DNA of 64,000 nt from Clostridium scatologenes (lineage in GTDB: Bacteria; Bacillota; Clostridia; Clostridiales; Clostridiaceae). A program made the translations under genes and the position numbers. Where the stretch lies: positions 3,038,001 to 3,102,000 of the forward strand of contig NZ_CP009933.1 in assembly GCF_000968375.1 (NCBI RefSeq), written 5' to 3'. Each line of letters starts with the position of its first letter. Position 1 is the first letter of the stretch. The notes below the pieces were generated by a model. It searched no databases. It saw only the letters and a list, made by a program, of their open reading frames with translations, and had not been told where the DNA came from. This document shows positions 44,370 through 53,626 of this stretch, piece after piece.

Positions 44370-45734
44370 CTATTTAAAACCATTAAAAGGTAATTTACCA
44401 AGCATTCCTTTTTTACCAAAAGATTTTTGCATTCCCTTCATTTGCTTCATCATCTTCTTCATATTTTCAAAATCCTTGAGAATCTTGTTAACCTGCTGAA
44501 CTGTAGTTCCTGAACCTTGTGAAATTCTCTTCTTTCTTGATGGAGATCCACTCACTAATGAAGGATTTCTTCTTTCCTTTATGGTCATAGAACTTATGAT
44601 AGCTTCTATCTTTGCCATTTCTTTCTCACTACCACTTAAATCTACGCCTTGTAATTCTTTAGTATTCAATCCTGGAACCATTTCTAATAATTTATTCATT
44701 GGTCCCATTTTTTTTATTTGTTTCATAGATGATAAGAAATCTTCTAAGTTAAATTCCTGACTCATCATACGATTTCCTATTTTCTTTGCTTCTTCTTCAT
44801 CTATAGACTGTTTAGCTTTTTCTATGAGAGAAAGTACATCACCCATTCCAAGTATTCTTGAAGCCATTCTATCTGGATGGAACACTTCAAAGTCACTCAT
44901 TTTCTCTCCTAAACCTACAAACTTTATAGGTTTATCTGTCATTGCTTTTATAGAAAGAGCTGCTCCGCCTCTCGTATCACCATCTAGTTTTGTAAGTATT
45001 ACACCACTTATATCTAGCTGATCATTAAAGCTATTAGCCACATTAACTGCATCTTGACCTGTCATTGCATCTACTACTAATAATATCTCATCTGGCTTTA
45101 CATTTTCTTTTACATCTTTAAGCTCATTCATAAGCTCTTCATCTATATGAAGTCTACCTGCAGTATCTATTATAACTACATTCAATCCATTATTTTTTGC
45201 ATATTCTATAGCACCTTTTGATATATCTACAGGACTAACTTTATCACCCATAGCAAATACAGGCACATCTATTTGTTTTCCAACCACCTGAAGCTGCTTT
45301 ATAGCGGCAGGTCTGTATATATCACAAGCTGCAAGAAGTGGTTTCTTATTTTTCTTTCTAAATTGAAGTGCAAGTTTACCAGCCATAGTAGTTTTTCCTG
45401 CACCTTGCAATCCTACTAACATTATCATGGTTAAACCACTAGAGGAAAATTGCACTCCGCTTTCAGTGCTACCCATTAAGTTTGAAAGCTCATCATTAAC
45501 TACTTTAACAACCTGTTGCGCTGGAGTTAGACTTTTTAAAACTTCTTCTCCAAGACACTTTTCACTAACTTTTTTAATAAAATCTTTTACAACTTTATAA
45601 TTAACATCTGCTTCTAAAAGTGCAAGTTTTACTTCTCGCATAGCATCTTTAATATCTTTTTCAGAAAGTTTACCTTTACCTCTAAGTTTTTTTAGGGTTT
45701 CCTGAAGCTTAGAAGCCAATCCTTCAAAAGCCAT
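44370..45734 (-). CDS. ffh: signal recognition particle protein Ffh
   Basis: SRP54 GTPase that binds signal sequences and docks with FtsY. The 454-residue protein has an N domain (1-95), G domain with VGLQGAGKTTMAGKLA (about 108-123), VIIDTAGRLHIDE and TKLDGDTRGGAALS, and a methionine-rich M domain (about 300-450) ending in a basic MKKMMKQMKGMQKSF stretch. AGGAGG precedes the ATG. It follows ylxM by 12 bases, the standard pairing. Confidence 0.98.
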   Translation of the reverse strand: MAFEGLASKLQETLKKLRGKGKLSEKDIKDAMREVKLALLEADVNYKVVKDFIKKVSEKCLGEEVLKSLTPAQQVVKVVNDELSNLMGSTESGVQFSSSGLTMIMLVGLQGAGKTTMAGKLALQFRKKNKKPLLAACDIYRPAAIKQLQVVGKQIDVPVFAMGDKVSPVDISKGAIEYAKNNGLNVVIIDTAGRLHIDEELMNELKDVKENVKPDEILLVVDAMTGQDAVNVANSFNDQLDISGVILTKLDGDTRGGAALSIKAMTDKPIKFVGLGEKMSDFEVFHPDRMASRILGMGDVLSLIEKAKQSIDEEEAKKIGNRMMSQEFNLEDFLSSMKQIKKMGPMNKLLEMVPGLNTKELQGVDLSGSEKEMAKIEAIISSMTIKERRNPSLVSGSPSRKKRISQGSGTTVQQVNKILKDFENMKKMMKQMKGMQKSFGKKGMLGKLPFNGFK

Positions 45735-45746
45735 GAGCTATTCCTC

Positions 45747-46115
45747 CTAAATATTATCTATTATATATTCTTTCATTTTCTTTAATGTTTCTAAATTAAC
45801 TTTATCTTGTGTTGACAAATCATTTATATCATTTAAAAGGCATTCCTTAAACTGTTTCATTCTAAATTTTATATTCATTAAACCTAATTTTTCTTCATAC
45901 TGCACTAAAAGTTTATGGCATCTTTTTATAATATCATGAACTGCCTGTCTGCTAGTATTGGTAAGCTCTGATATTTCTGCTAAAGATAAATCATCATTAT
46001 AATAAAGATCCATAACATCTTTTTGTTTTTCAGTCAAAAGTTCACCATACAAATCTAATAATATAGAAAGTTTAACTCTTTCTTCCATGAGATACACTGC
46101 AATTTTAAATTGCAA
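45747..46115 (-). CDS. ylxM: YlxM/p13-like helix-turn-helix protein
   Basis: A small helix-turn-helix protein of the UPF0122 family whose gene is almost always directly before ffh; streptococcal YlxM binds SRP and modulates its GTPase. LTEKQKDVMDLYYNDDLSLAEISELTNTSRQAVHDIIKR is the sigma-4-like HTH region (broken here at residues 30-65). The start is uncertain: TTG 46115 lies 5 bases after AAGGGAG and gives 122 residues; ATG 46088 (MEERVKLSILL) matches family starts but has no clear ribosome binding site. Confidence 0.88.
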   Translation of the reverse strand: MQFKIAVYLMEERVKLSILLDLYGELLTEKQKDVMDLYYNDDLSLAEISELTNTSRQAVHDIIKRCHKLLVQYEEKLGLMNIKFRMKQFKECLLNDINDLSTQDKVNLETLKKMKEYIIDNI

Positions 46116-46153
46116 ATTCACTCCCTTGATTTATTATTAATTCAACGATATTC

Positions 46154-46182
46154 ATATTATCAAAAATTTAATGGCCTGTCAA
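46154..46182 (-). promoter_or_regulatory. sigma-A-type promoter of ylxM-ffh-rpsP-khpA
   Basis: Minus-strand TTGACA (46177-46182), 17 bases, TAATAT (46154-46159), just after the ftsY stop. Near-consensus, so this operon is likely expressed at high level. Confidence 0.85.
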
Positions 46183-46202
46183 GTATTTTTACTTAACACA
46201 TT

Positions 46203-47114
46203 TTAAAATAATGCTTCTACAAATTCTTTTGGATCGAATTCCTGCAAATCATCTATACCCTCACCTACGCCAACAAGTTTTACAGGTATATTTAAACTAT
46301 GTTTTATAGAAATAACTATTCCTCCCTTGGCAGTTCCATCTAATTTAGTTAAGATTATTCCATCTATAGGGCAAACCTCCATAAACTGTTTTGCTTGTTC
46401 TACTGCATTTTGTCCTGTAGTAGCATCTAGCACTAAAAGAGTCTCTCTTTCCACTTCGCTAAATTCTCTATCTATTACTCTATTGATTTTTCCAAGCTCA
46501 TCCATTAAATTTTTCTTATTATGCAATCTTCCAGCCGTATCACATATAAGCACATCAGTTTTTCTAGCTTTTGCAGCCTGTACTGCATCAAATACGACTG
46601 CTGCAGGATCTGATCCTTCTTGATGCTTTATAATATCTACTGATGCTCTGTTACTCCATACTTCAAGTTGATCAATGGCTGCTGCTCTAAAAGTATCTGC
46701 TGCTGCCATCAGTACTTTATACCCATCATTTTTTAACTTAGCTGATATTTTACCTATGGACGTAGTTTTACCTACTCCATTTACCCCTATAACCAATATT
46801 ACTTCAGGAGTTTTATTAGGTTTTATAGTAGCTTTTTCTTCTCCAAGTATATCTACTATAACTTCTTTTAAACAATCATTAACTAGACTAGGGTCCTTTA
46901 TCTTCTTTTCTCTTATTTTTTCTTTCAGCTTTTCTATTATATAAAGTGTAGTATCTACACCTATATCTGCTGTTATCAATATTTCTTCTAACTCTTCATA
47001 CAAATCATCATCAATGCTCATAGCACCACTTAGCATATCTGTTATCTTTTCAGTAAAATTATCTTTAGTCTTTGTAAGACCCTTCTTTAGTTTGTCAAAA
47101 AATCCTCCAAACAT
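46203..47114 (-). CDS. ftsY: SRP receptor FtsY
   Basis: Membrane-associated GTPase that receives SRP-ribosome complexes. The 303-residue protein has an N domain and G domain with VNGVGKTTSIGKISAKL (about 115-131), ADTFRAAAIDQL, LICDTAGRLHNK and TKLDGTAKGG. It lacks the acidic N-terminal A domain of enteric FtsY, normal in Firmicutes. AGGAGG lies 6 bases before the ATG. It follows smc by 31 bases; smc-ftsY is a conserved pair. Confidence 0.98.
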   Translation of the reverse strand: MFGGFFDKLKKGLTKTKDNFTEKITDMLSGAMSIDDDLYEELEEILITADIGVDTTLYIIEKLKEKIREKKIKDPSLVNDCLKEVIVDILGEEKATIKPNKTPEVILVIGVNGVGKTTSIGKISAKLKNDGYKVLMAAADTFRAAAIDQLEVWSNRASVDIIKHQEGSDPAAVVFDAVQAAKARKTDVLICDTAGRLHNKKNLMDELGKINRVIDREFSEVERETLLVLDATTGQNAVEQAKQFMEVCPIDGIILTKLDGTAKGGIVISIKHSLNIPVKLVGVGEGIDDLQEFDPKEFVEALF

Positions 47115-47145
47115 TTGTACTCCTCCTATATGAATTATAAGTTAT

Positions 47146-50100
47146 TTAAGATGCTTCTTTCTCTAGATCTACAGAAACCACTTTAGATATTCCTTTTTCC
47201 TCCATAGTAACTCCATACAATGCATCACTAGCTTCCATAGTTCCTTTTCTGTGTGTTATAACAATAAACTGTGTACTTCCAGAAAACTTTTTTAAAAATT
47301 CAGCATATCTAGACACATTTGCATCATCTAATGCCGCTTCTATTTCATCAAGTATACAAAAAGGTGTTGGCTTCATCTTTAAAATAGCAAAAAGTAACGC
47401 TATAGCAGATAGTCCCTTTTCTCCTCCAGACATAAGGTTTATGTTTTGAAGTTTTTTTCCTGGAGGTTGAACTGTTATTTCTATATTTCCTGTTAATTCA
47501 TCTCCATTTGATAAGACCAAATCTGCATTTCCACCTTTAAAAAGTTCTATAAAAGTTTCATTGAAATTATATCTTAATTTATTAAAATTTTCATTAAATA
47601 CTACTTTCATTTTATCTGTCATTTCATTTATCAAACTTACTAATTCATCTTTTGCATTTATTAAATCATTTCTTTGAGTAGTCATAAAACTTACTTTTTC
47701 AGTTAATTCCTTAAATTCTTCTATTGCACCCAAATTAATTATACCTAAAGAACTTATACTATTTTTTAAAGTTAAAATATCTTTTTTATAAGCATCTATA
47801 TCATTTATCTCTGCTTTACTTTCTAATGCTTCTGCATATGTAATCTTAAGTTCCTCATTAAGTTTTTTGTAAAACACCTCTTTTTCTGTAGTAAGCTTTG
47901 CCAAAGAAACTTCCATCCTATGTAATTCATCTTCCTTTTTGCCAATTAACAAATTAATACTTTCCATTTTTTCATTGCTTATTTTTAATTTTTCTTTTGC
48001 TTCAATCAATTCCACTTCTAACTCTTTAATATCTTCTTCCTTTTTTAATATATACTCATTAATCTTACTTATTTCTTTTCCATTAGAATCAATTTCACTT
48101 TTATTTTTAGATACATTTTCATTTGAATCTTTGATTTCTTCTTCTATAAGAACTCTCTTTTGCTTCAATTCATCCAAGTCTTCACTTAATTTTTGTAATG
48201 AATTGGACTTATTTGCAACATTTTCATCTACTCTAGCCTTTTTTATTTTAAGTCCAACAAGTTTTTCCTTAGTAATTTGAACTTCTTTATTTTTATCTTT
48301 AAGTTTCTCTTCCATTTCAATAATATAATCATCATTTTTTAACTGCTTTTCAGATAATACTTTTAAGTTTTCTTGTTTTTCCTGAATCTCTTTTATCATG
48401 CCGTTTACTTTTTGATTTAGCAATTCTATTTCATTATTAGATACCTTAAGATTTTCTTTGATTTTTAAACTTTCACTATCTATAGTACTTATTCTTCCTT
48501 TTATTCTTGTTACTTCAATGTTTTCATGATAAATTGAATCTTTTAAATTTAGATTTTGTTCATCTAAACTTTTTAAAGTACTTCTTAATCCTTGTATTTC
48601 ATCACTCAACAAATTTATTTTCTTTTTAGTACTTTGTATTTTTATTTTAGTCTCTTCTATTTCTCTTTTTCTTCCCATAATGCTAACATTCTTATGATAA
48701 ATGCTTCCTCCAGTAAGAGCTCCTCCTGGATTCACCACTTCTCCTGCAAGTGTAACTATTTTGAGACTATAGCCAATATCTTTAGCAATTTTAAGAGCAC
48801 TATCCATGTCTCTACAAATTATAGTTCTACCAATTACATACTCTATAGCATTAGTAAAAACTTTATCATATTGTATAAGCTTACTTGCTATTCCTATATA
48901 TCCATCAATTTTAGATATTCTATCCTCATAAGCTACCTTTTTGCCTTTAACTATATTTAAAGGTAAAAAGGTAGCTCTTCCCATATTATTATCTTTTAAA
49001 TGTTTTATAAGTTTCTTAGCAATATCTTCATTTCTAGTTATAACATCAGAAATAGTTCCTCCTAATGCTATTTCTATAGCTGTTTCAAATTCTTTTTTTA
49101 CATCTATTACTTCTCCCAATACAGAACAACTTTCCTTCTCCACTGATACCTTACCCTTTATTACATCTTGCATAAGGTTTTTTACAGATCTATTATATCC
49201 TTCATACTGCTTTTCCAAATTAATAAGCATGTGACAATTAGCCTCTAGCTTATTGTGCAAAACATTTAATTCTTTAAATTCCCTATCTTTATTACCCAAA
49301 TTATTATTAATTTTATTAATTTGCTGTTTATTAGATTTAATATTATTTTCAAATTCCTCTATCTTACTCTTAACTGTTTCAATTTCAGATACTAATGTTT
49401 CTTTTGTACCTTGATTTATAGTAATAGAATGCACATAACTATTGCAAGAGTCTTTTAATTCTTGTATTTTCTTTTTTGTTTCATCCAAATCATTTTTTAT
49501 CATGATCAAACTATTTTTAGAATTAGCAATACTACTTAAATATTCTATTTGATCATCTTTTAATTTCTTAACTAAATCATTTTTATCATATATAGATAAA
49601 TTTACTTTTTCTATAAACTTTTCATAATTATCTATTTCATTATTTAAACTTTTTTGCTCGGCTTTCAAGGATTCTAATTCTGTAATTTCATCATTCTCTA
49701 TTTTATTCATATTCAATATTTTATTTTTTACAATTTCAAGTTCCTTGAAATTTTTTTCTATGAGCTGAGATAAATTTTCTAGCCTTTCATTCAACAAAGA
49801 AGTTTGAGATTCTAAATTTTGCTTTTTAGACTTAGTATTATAATATTCATTTTTATAGTCTTCACTTTTCAAATTTATTGTTTGAATTTCCTCATTCCAT
49901 TTTTTAATAGAATTTTTTACTTCATTACATCTATTGTTCAACTCTTCATTAGCTAAATTTACGTCGTTTATGGTATTTTCTATTTCATTCAATTTACATT
50001 GAACCTTTTCAATAGAGTGAGCCGCAATATTTATTTCCTTAATTTTGAGCTCTTCAGATAATTTTATAAATTCCTTAGCCTTTTCATTCTCAATCCTTAG

Positions 50101-50712
50101 AGGTTCCAGCCTTTCACTATAAGTTTCTAAAATATCATCTATTCTTACAAGGTTGCTTTCAGTATTTTCTAATTTCTTCTGTGCATCCTCTTTTCTCCAC
50201 TTAAATTTTACTATACCAGCTGCTTCCTCTAAAAGACTTCTTCTTTCCTCCGGCTTACCACTCAGTACTGCCTCAATTTTACCTTGACCTATTATAGAAT
50301 ACCCTTCTTTTCCTATTCCTGTATCCATAAATAATTGCTGAATATCTTTCAATCTGCAGTGAGTATTATTTATATAATACTCACTTTCTCCCGAACGGTA
50401 CAATCTTCTGGATATGGTGATATATGCATAATCTAGTGGAAGCTTTTTGTCTTCATTATCCAATGTTAAAGATACCTGACACAATCCTACAGGTTTTCTA
50501 AATTGAGTACCAGCAAAAATAACATCTTCCATTTTGCCACCTCTCAAACTCTTTACACTTTGTTCTCCTAGAACCCATCTTACTGCATCAGAAATATTGC
50601 TCTTGCCACTTCCATTAGGTCCTACTATACCCATAATTCCATTTTTAAATACCAGCTCTGTTTTATCTGCAAAGGATTTAAATCCTCTTATCTCCATAGA
50701 CTTCAAAAACAT
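47146..50712 (-). CDS. smc: chromosome partition protein Smc
   Basis: Condensin ATPase that organises and separates the chromosome. The 1188-residue protein has Walker A GIVGPNGSGKSN (about 33-44), two long coiled coils flanking a hinge domain (about 500-670, with YEGYNRSVKNLM and GGALTGGS), the signature LMSGGEKGLSAIAL, and Walker B FCILDEIEAALDDANV near the end. ATG 50712 is chosen, 6 bases after AAGGAG; an in-frame codon at 50733 is too far upstream of the family start FLKSMEIRGFKSF. Ten bases upstream lies a small membrane-peptide gene. Confidence 0.97.
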   Translation of the reverse strand: MFLKSMEIRGFKSFADKTELVFKNGIMGIVGPNGSGKSNISDAVRWVLGEQSVKSLRGGKMEDVIFAGTQFRKPVGLCQVSLTLDNEDKKLPLDYAYITISRRLYRSGESEYYINNTHCRLKDIQQLFMDTGIGKEGYSIIGQGKIEAVLSGKPEERRSLLEEAAGIVKFKWRKEDAQKKLENTESNLVRIDDILETYSERLEPLRIENEKAKEFIKLSEELKIKEINIAAHSIEKVQCKLNEIENTINDVNLANEELNNRCNEVKNSIKKWNEEIQTINLKSEDYKNEYYNTKSKKQNLESQTSLLNERLENLSQLIEKNFKELEIVKNKILNMNKIENDEITELESLKAEQKSLNNEIDNYEKFIEKVNLSIYDKNDLVKKLKDDQIEYLSSIANSKNSLIMIKNDLDETKKKIQELKDSCNSYVHSITINQGTKETLVSEIETVKSKIEEFENNIKSNKQQINKINNNLGNKDREFKELNVLHNKLEANCHMLINLEKQYEGYNRSVKNLMQDVIKGKVSVEKESCSVLGEVIDVKKEFETAIEIALGGTISDVITRNEDIAKKLIKHLKDNNMGRATFLPLNIVKGKKVAYEDRISKIDGYIGIASKLIQYDKVFTNAIEYVIGRTIICRDMDSALKIAKDIGYSLKIVTLAGEVVNPGGALTGGSIYHKNVSIMGRKREIEETKIKIQSTKKKINLLSDEIQGLRSTLKSLDEQNLNLKDSIYHENIEVTRIKGRISTIDSESLKIKENLKVSNNEIELLNQKVNGMIKEIQEKQENLKVLSEKQLKNDDYIIEMEEKLKDKNKEVQITKEKLVGLKIKKARVDENVANKSNSLQKLSEDLDELKQKRVLIEEEIKDSNENVSKNKSEIDSNGKEISKINEYILKKEEDIKELEVELIEAKEKLKISNEKMESINLLIGKKEDELHRMEVSLAKLTTEKEVFYKKLNEELKITYAEALESKAEINDIDAYKKDILTLKNSISSLGIINLGAIEEFKELTEKVSFMTTQRNDLINAKDELVSLINEMTDKMKVVFNENFNKLRYNFNETFIELFKGGNADLVLSNGDELTGNIEITVQPPGKKLQNINLMSGGEKGLSAIALLFAILKMKPTPFCILDEIEAALDDANVSRYAEFLKKFSGSTQFIVITHRKGTMEASDALYGVTMEEKGISKVVSVDLEKEAS

Positions 50713-50722
50713 AAGGATCTCC

Positions 50723-50821
50723 TTATCTTCCAAATAGCTGTGGAATTATACTAACCACAAATATAATTACTACCAGAAATACAAATATTTTAGTCATTTT
50801 TTCTCTTTTCTCTTTTTTCAT
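50723..50821 (-). CDS. small membrane peptide (DUF4044-like)
   Basis: A 32-residue reading frame with a very good ribosome binding site (AGAGAGGTG, 7 bases before the ATG). It starts with seven charged residues (MKKEKREKM) and then has one hydrophobic segment (IFVFLVVIIFVVSIIP, about residues 12-27), ending QLFGR. Such peptides, grouped as DUF4044, are often annotated next to smc in clostridia; function unknown. It lies 10 bases before smc and is likely co-transcribed with it. Membrane position inferred from hydrophobicity. Confidence 0.82.
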   Translation of the reverse strand: MKKEKREKMTKIFVFLVVIIFVVSIIPQLFGR

Positions 50822-50993
50822 AAGAAAACACCTCTCTTAATTTTTAAATTTTCATGCAAATTATTAATCTTTTTTAATATTTTATCTTTTGAAGTACATT
50901 ATACATACTAATAAAATATTTAAGTTTATTTTTATGTTTAATACAAAATATAGTTTATAATATATGAATCAAAATATCAATGCAAATAAAAAT

Positions 50994-51019
50994 AAAAACC
51001 CTGTATACACAGGGTTTTT
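50994..51019 (-). terminator. intrinsic terminator after the second spoVS
   Basis: Perfect 11-bp stem AAAAACCCTGT/ACAGGGTTTTT with an ATAC loop and TTTTTATTTTTATTT on the minus strand, 12 bases past the spoVS stop. The gap 50822-50993 before the small peptide gene is AT-rich; no promoter was placed there with confidence. Confidence 0.92.
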
Positions 51020-51030
51020 TATTAATTATG

Positions 51031-51291
51031 TTATCTCTGTTCAACTATAAATTTTATGGCAGTTCTTTCTTCACCTTCTATTTTTATTTCAGAGAAAGCT
51101 GGAACCACTACCAAATCAATACCATTGGGGGCTACAAATCCCCGTGTAATTGCAATAGCCTTTATAGCTTGATTAACTGCCCCTGCTCCAACAGCCTGAA
51201 CTTCTGCTGAAATGTTTCCTCTAAGCACTGCTGCCAATGCCCCTGCTACAGATTTTGGTTGAGATTGAGCTGATACTTTTAATACTTCCAT
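51031..51291 (-). CDS. spoVS: stage V sporulation protein S, second copy
   Basis: Also 86 residues and full length, beginning MEVLKVSAQSQPKSV and containing VGAGAVNQAIKAIAITRGF and EGEERTAIKFIV. It differs from the copy at 170-430 at about 25 positions, mainly residues 25-28 and conservative I/V changes, so both probably fold and work alike. GGAGG lies 9 bases before the ATG. It is placed between the radical SAM gene and smc, not next to rny. It follows that gene by 48 bases and may be transcribed from rnc. Confidence 0.95.
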   Translation of the reverse strand: MEVLKVSAQSQPKSVAGALAAVLRGNISAEVQAVGAGAVNQAIKAIAITRGFVAPNGIDLVVVPAFSEIKIEGEERTAIKFIVEQR

Positions 51292-51339
51292 AATTTAATT
51301 CCTCCCTACAAATATGCATATACTTATAAGGATATAATT

Positions 51340-52428
51340 CTATAAAACCCTGTATTTCCCTTCTTTATATTTTTTGCTCATATATTCAAAAATTGATATG
51401 TTTTTACTTTTTTCGCCATATATGAAAAGAAGATTTCCTCTTTGTACACAGTTATCCTGTTTTACTTGAATATTTGTTGTAATTAATTGTTGTTTAATGT
51501 CTTCAAAAAACTTTTTTTTATTCGCATATATTTTTGATAAATCTTTACTATTAACTTTAATCATAATCTTTTCTTCTTTAACCTTATCTATCTCTTCTAA
51601 TATGCATTGATTATATAAACTTCCTTCCACCAATTCTCTAAATGCAGCATGAAAAGGACCTGCCACAATCTCTTTTCCTTCATTTATTTCCTCTGTTGGC
51701 TGAAGTCCAATTCTTATAACATTTATATTATTGGAAGTAAGCATACAGTATATTTCTTTTGATATTTCTACTGCTTCATATAAATCATAAGGCTTATACA
51801 TACCACTCTTATACATTTTTTCCATAGGTGTATCTTTAATAACCAGTGCAGGATATATTCTATATATATCTGGTTTCATGAGCATAGACTTTTTAGTAGT
51901 TTCTATATCTTTTTCAAAACTATCCCCTGGTAAACCTAACATAATTTGATGTCCTAACACAAATCCATATTTCTTAATAAGGTTTGATGCTTTAACTACA
52001 TCTTCTGGCGAATGTCCTCTTCCAGATTTTAGAAGTACTTCTTCATCTAAGGATTGAACGCCAAGTTCTATTACATCTACAGAATAATTTTTAAGATTTG
52101 TAAGTATATCATCGTTTATATAATCAGGTCTTGTAGATAAGTGTATAAGATCTATAAATCCTTTTTCTTTATATTGTTTTGCTACAGCCAAAAATTCCTT
52201 CTGCTTTTCCATACTTATTGCTGTAAATGTACCTCCAAAAAAAGAAACCTCCACTATTGAATTTTCTTTTTTTATAGTTTTTAAATATTCTTCTATAGTA
52301 TTTCTAGTAAATTCAGCATCTATTTTCCCACTGCTTCCTGTTATAGTATTTTGATTGCAAAATACGCAATTGTGTGGACATCCTTCATGAGGCACAAATA
52401 TAGGTATTATATAATGATTTTTACCCAT
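51340..52428 (-). CDS. radical SAM protein (Elp3/YhcC-like)
   Basis: A 362-residue radical SAM enzyme with the cluster motif CPHNCVFC (CxxxCxxC, Cys17, 21 and 24) in the N-terminal barrel, VSFFGGTFTAIS as the SAM-binding GGE-like motif, and a HxxLGLPGD-type segment HQIMLGLPGDSFE. The C-terminal part (after about 270) is not assigned. The layout fits the Elp3/YhcC-like group, but a tRNA-modifying role is inference. Its ATG overlaps the end of rnc by 8 bases, so the two are translationally coupled. Confidence 0.85.
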   Translation of the reverse strand: MGKNHYIIPIFVPHEGCPHNCVFCNQNTITGSSGKIDAEFTRNTIEEYLKTIKKENSIVEVSFFGGTFTAISMEKQKEFLAVAKQYKEKGFIDLIHLSTRPDYINDDILTNLKNYSVDVIELGVQSLDEEVLLKSGRGHSPEDVVKASNLIKKYGFVLGHQIMLGLPGDSFEKDIETTKKSMLMKPDIYRIYPALVIKDTPMEKMYKSGMYKPYDLYEAVEISKEIYCMLTSNNINVIRIGLQPTEEINEGKEIVAGPFHAAFRELVEGSLYNQCILEEIDKVKEEKIMIKVNSKDLSKIYANKKKFFEDIKQQLITTNIQVKQDNCVQRGNLLFIYGEKSKNISIFEYMSKKYKEGKYRVL

Positions 52429-53143
52429 TATCTTTCTCCAACCCCTTTAGTGCTTTTTTTGCAGCGCTTTGTTCAGATTCTTTTTTACTATAACCTGTAC
52501 CATTACCTAAAACTTTACTATTTACAGATACCTGTGTGTAAAATTTTCTTCTGTGAGGAGGTCCTTCATATTTAATTAGATCATATTGTATATCTACATC
52601 ACCATTTTTTTGCATTACCTCTTGAAGCTTTGTTTTGTAATCCAATACTATTTTATTCTTTATTGCTTTATCTATAGTTTCTTTGAAATTAATAAGTACA
52701 AATTCCTTTGCCTTTTGAAAACCAGCATCAATATAAATAGCTGCTATTATAGCTTCCACACAATCTGCCAATATTGATACTCTTTCTCTTCCACCTGTAA
52801 GCTCTTCACCTTTACTCATTCTTATATGTTTTCCAAGATCCCATTTCTTAGCTATTTCATAAAGAGAATTTTCACATACAATAAGTGCTCTTCTCTTAGT
52901 AAGTTCTCCTTCAGTTTTTTTTGAATAATTTAAAAATAAATATTCAGATATAGAAATCTGAAGCACAGAATCTCCTAAAAATTCTAATCTTTCATTAAAT
53001 TTAATATTCTTCTTTCCATTTGCATAAGAACTATGTGTTAATGCTACTTTTAATAATTCTTTATCTTTAAAGCATATGTCTAACTTTCGTTCTAGTTCTA
53101 CAAATATATCATTTTTATTTATTACACATTCATTTACAAGCAT
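52421..53143 (-). CDS. rnc: ribonuclease III
   Basis: Double-strand-specific endoribonuclease processing rRNA and many mRNAs. The 240-residue protein has the signature NERLEFLGDSVLQ (about 50-62), a second acidic site in VSILADCVEAIIAAIYID, and a C-terminal double-strand RNA-binding domain (about 165-235) ending with GYSKKESEQSAAKKALKGL. AAGGAG precedes the ATG. The order acpP-rnc-smc-ftsY matches Firmicutes, with extra genes between rnc and smc here. Confidence 0.98.
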   Translation of the reverse strand: MLVNECVINKNDIFVELERKLDICFKDKELLKVALTHSSYANGKKNIKFNERLEFLGDSVLQISISEYLFLNYSKKTEGELTKRRALIVCENSLYEIAKKWDLGKHIRMSKGEELTGGRERVSILADCVEAIIAAIYIDAGFQKAKEFVLINFKETIDKAIKNKIVLDYKTKLQEVMQKNGDVDIQYDLIKYEGPPHRRKFYTQVSVNSKVLGNGTGYSKKESEQSAAKKALKGLEKDNG

Positions 53144-53224
53144 TATTTTAACTCCTTCTGAAGTTTATTCTTCAGGTTGCTATTTATTTAAGTAAACTCA
53201 AGAATAAACTACAACTTTACAGAT

Positions 53225-53253
53225 TTAAAGTCCCGTATATAGCGGGACTTTAA
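53225..53253 (-). terminator. intrinsic terminator after acpP
   Basis: Perfect 11-bp stem TTAAAGTCCCG/CGGGACTTTAA with a 7-base loop, just after the acpP stop; the minus-strand tail is short (TTTAAATC). Confidence 0.8.
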
Positions 53254-53255
53254 TT

Positions 53256-53486
53256 CTACTCTTCAGTATGATTTTTTATGTACTCAACTACGTCACCAAC
53301 AGTAGTTATTTTTTCAGCATCTTCATCAGGTATTTCTAAATCAAACTCTGTTTCCAAAGCCATTATTAATTCAACAACATCAAGTGAATCAGCACCTAAA
53401 TCATCAATAAATGATGCTTCCATAGTTACTTCTTCTGCGCTTATACCAAGCTGCTCTGAAATTAAATTTTGAATTTTTTCAAACAT
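53256..53486 (-). CDS. acpP: acyl carrier protein
   Basis: Carries growing fatty acids on a phosphopantetheine arm. The 76-residue protein has the attachment site Ser34 in DDLGADSLDVVEL and the acidic helix pattern of ACP. ATG 53486 lies 7 bases after AGGAGGTG; the upstream GTG is part of that site. It has its own promoter and terminator. Confidence 0.98.
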   Translation of the reverse strand: MFEKIQNLISEQLGISAEEVTMEASFIDDLGADSLDVVELIMALETEFDLEIPDEDAEKITTVGDVVEYIKNHTEE

Positions 53487-53517
53487 AATTGTCACCTCCT
53501 AAAAGCTTTATACATAA

Positions 53518-53546
53518 ATAATATTACATAACTACTTCACCGTCAA
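53518..53546 (-). promoter_or_regulatory. sigma-A-type promoter of acpP
   Basis: Minus-strand TTGACG (53541-53546), 17 bases, TATTAT (53518-53523). No FapR-type palindrome is seen close by. Confidence 0.7.
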
Positions 53547-53626
53547 TATAAATGCCACTAAAATTTATTATGTTAAATTATTTTATATTAATTCATTAAA
53601 TTTATATTATTCAAAAAAATATATTT

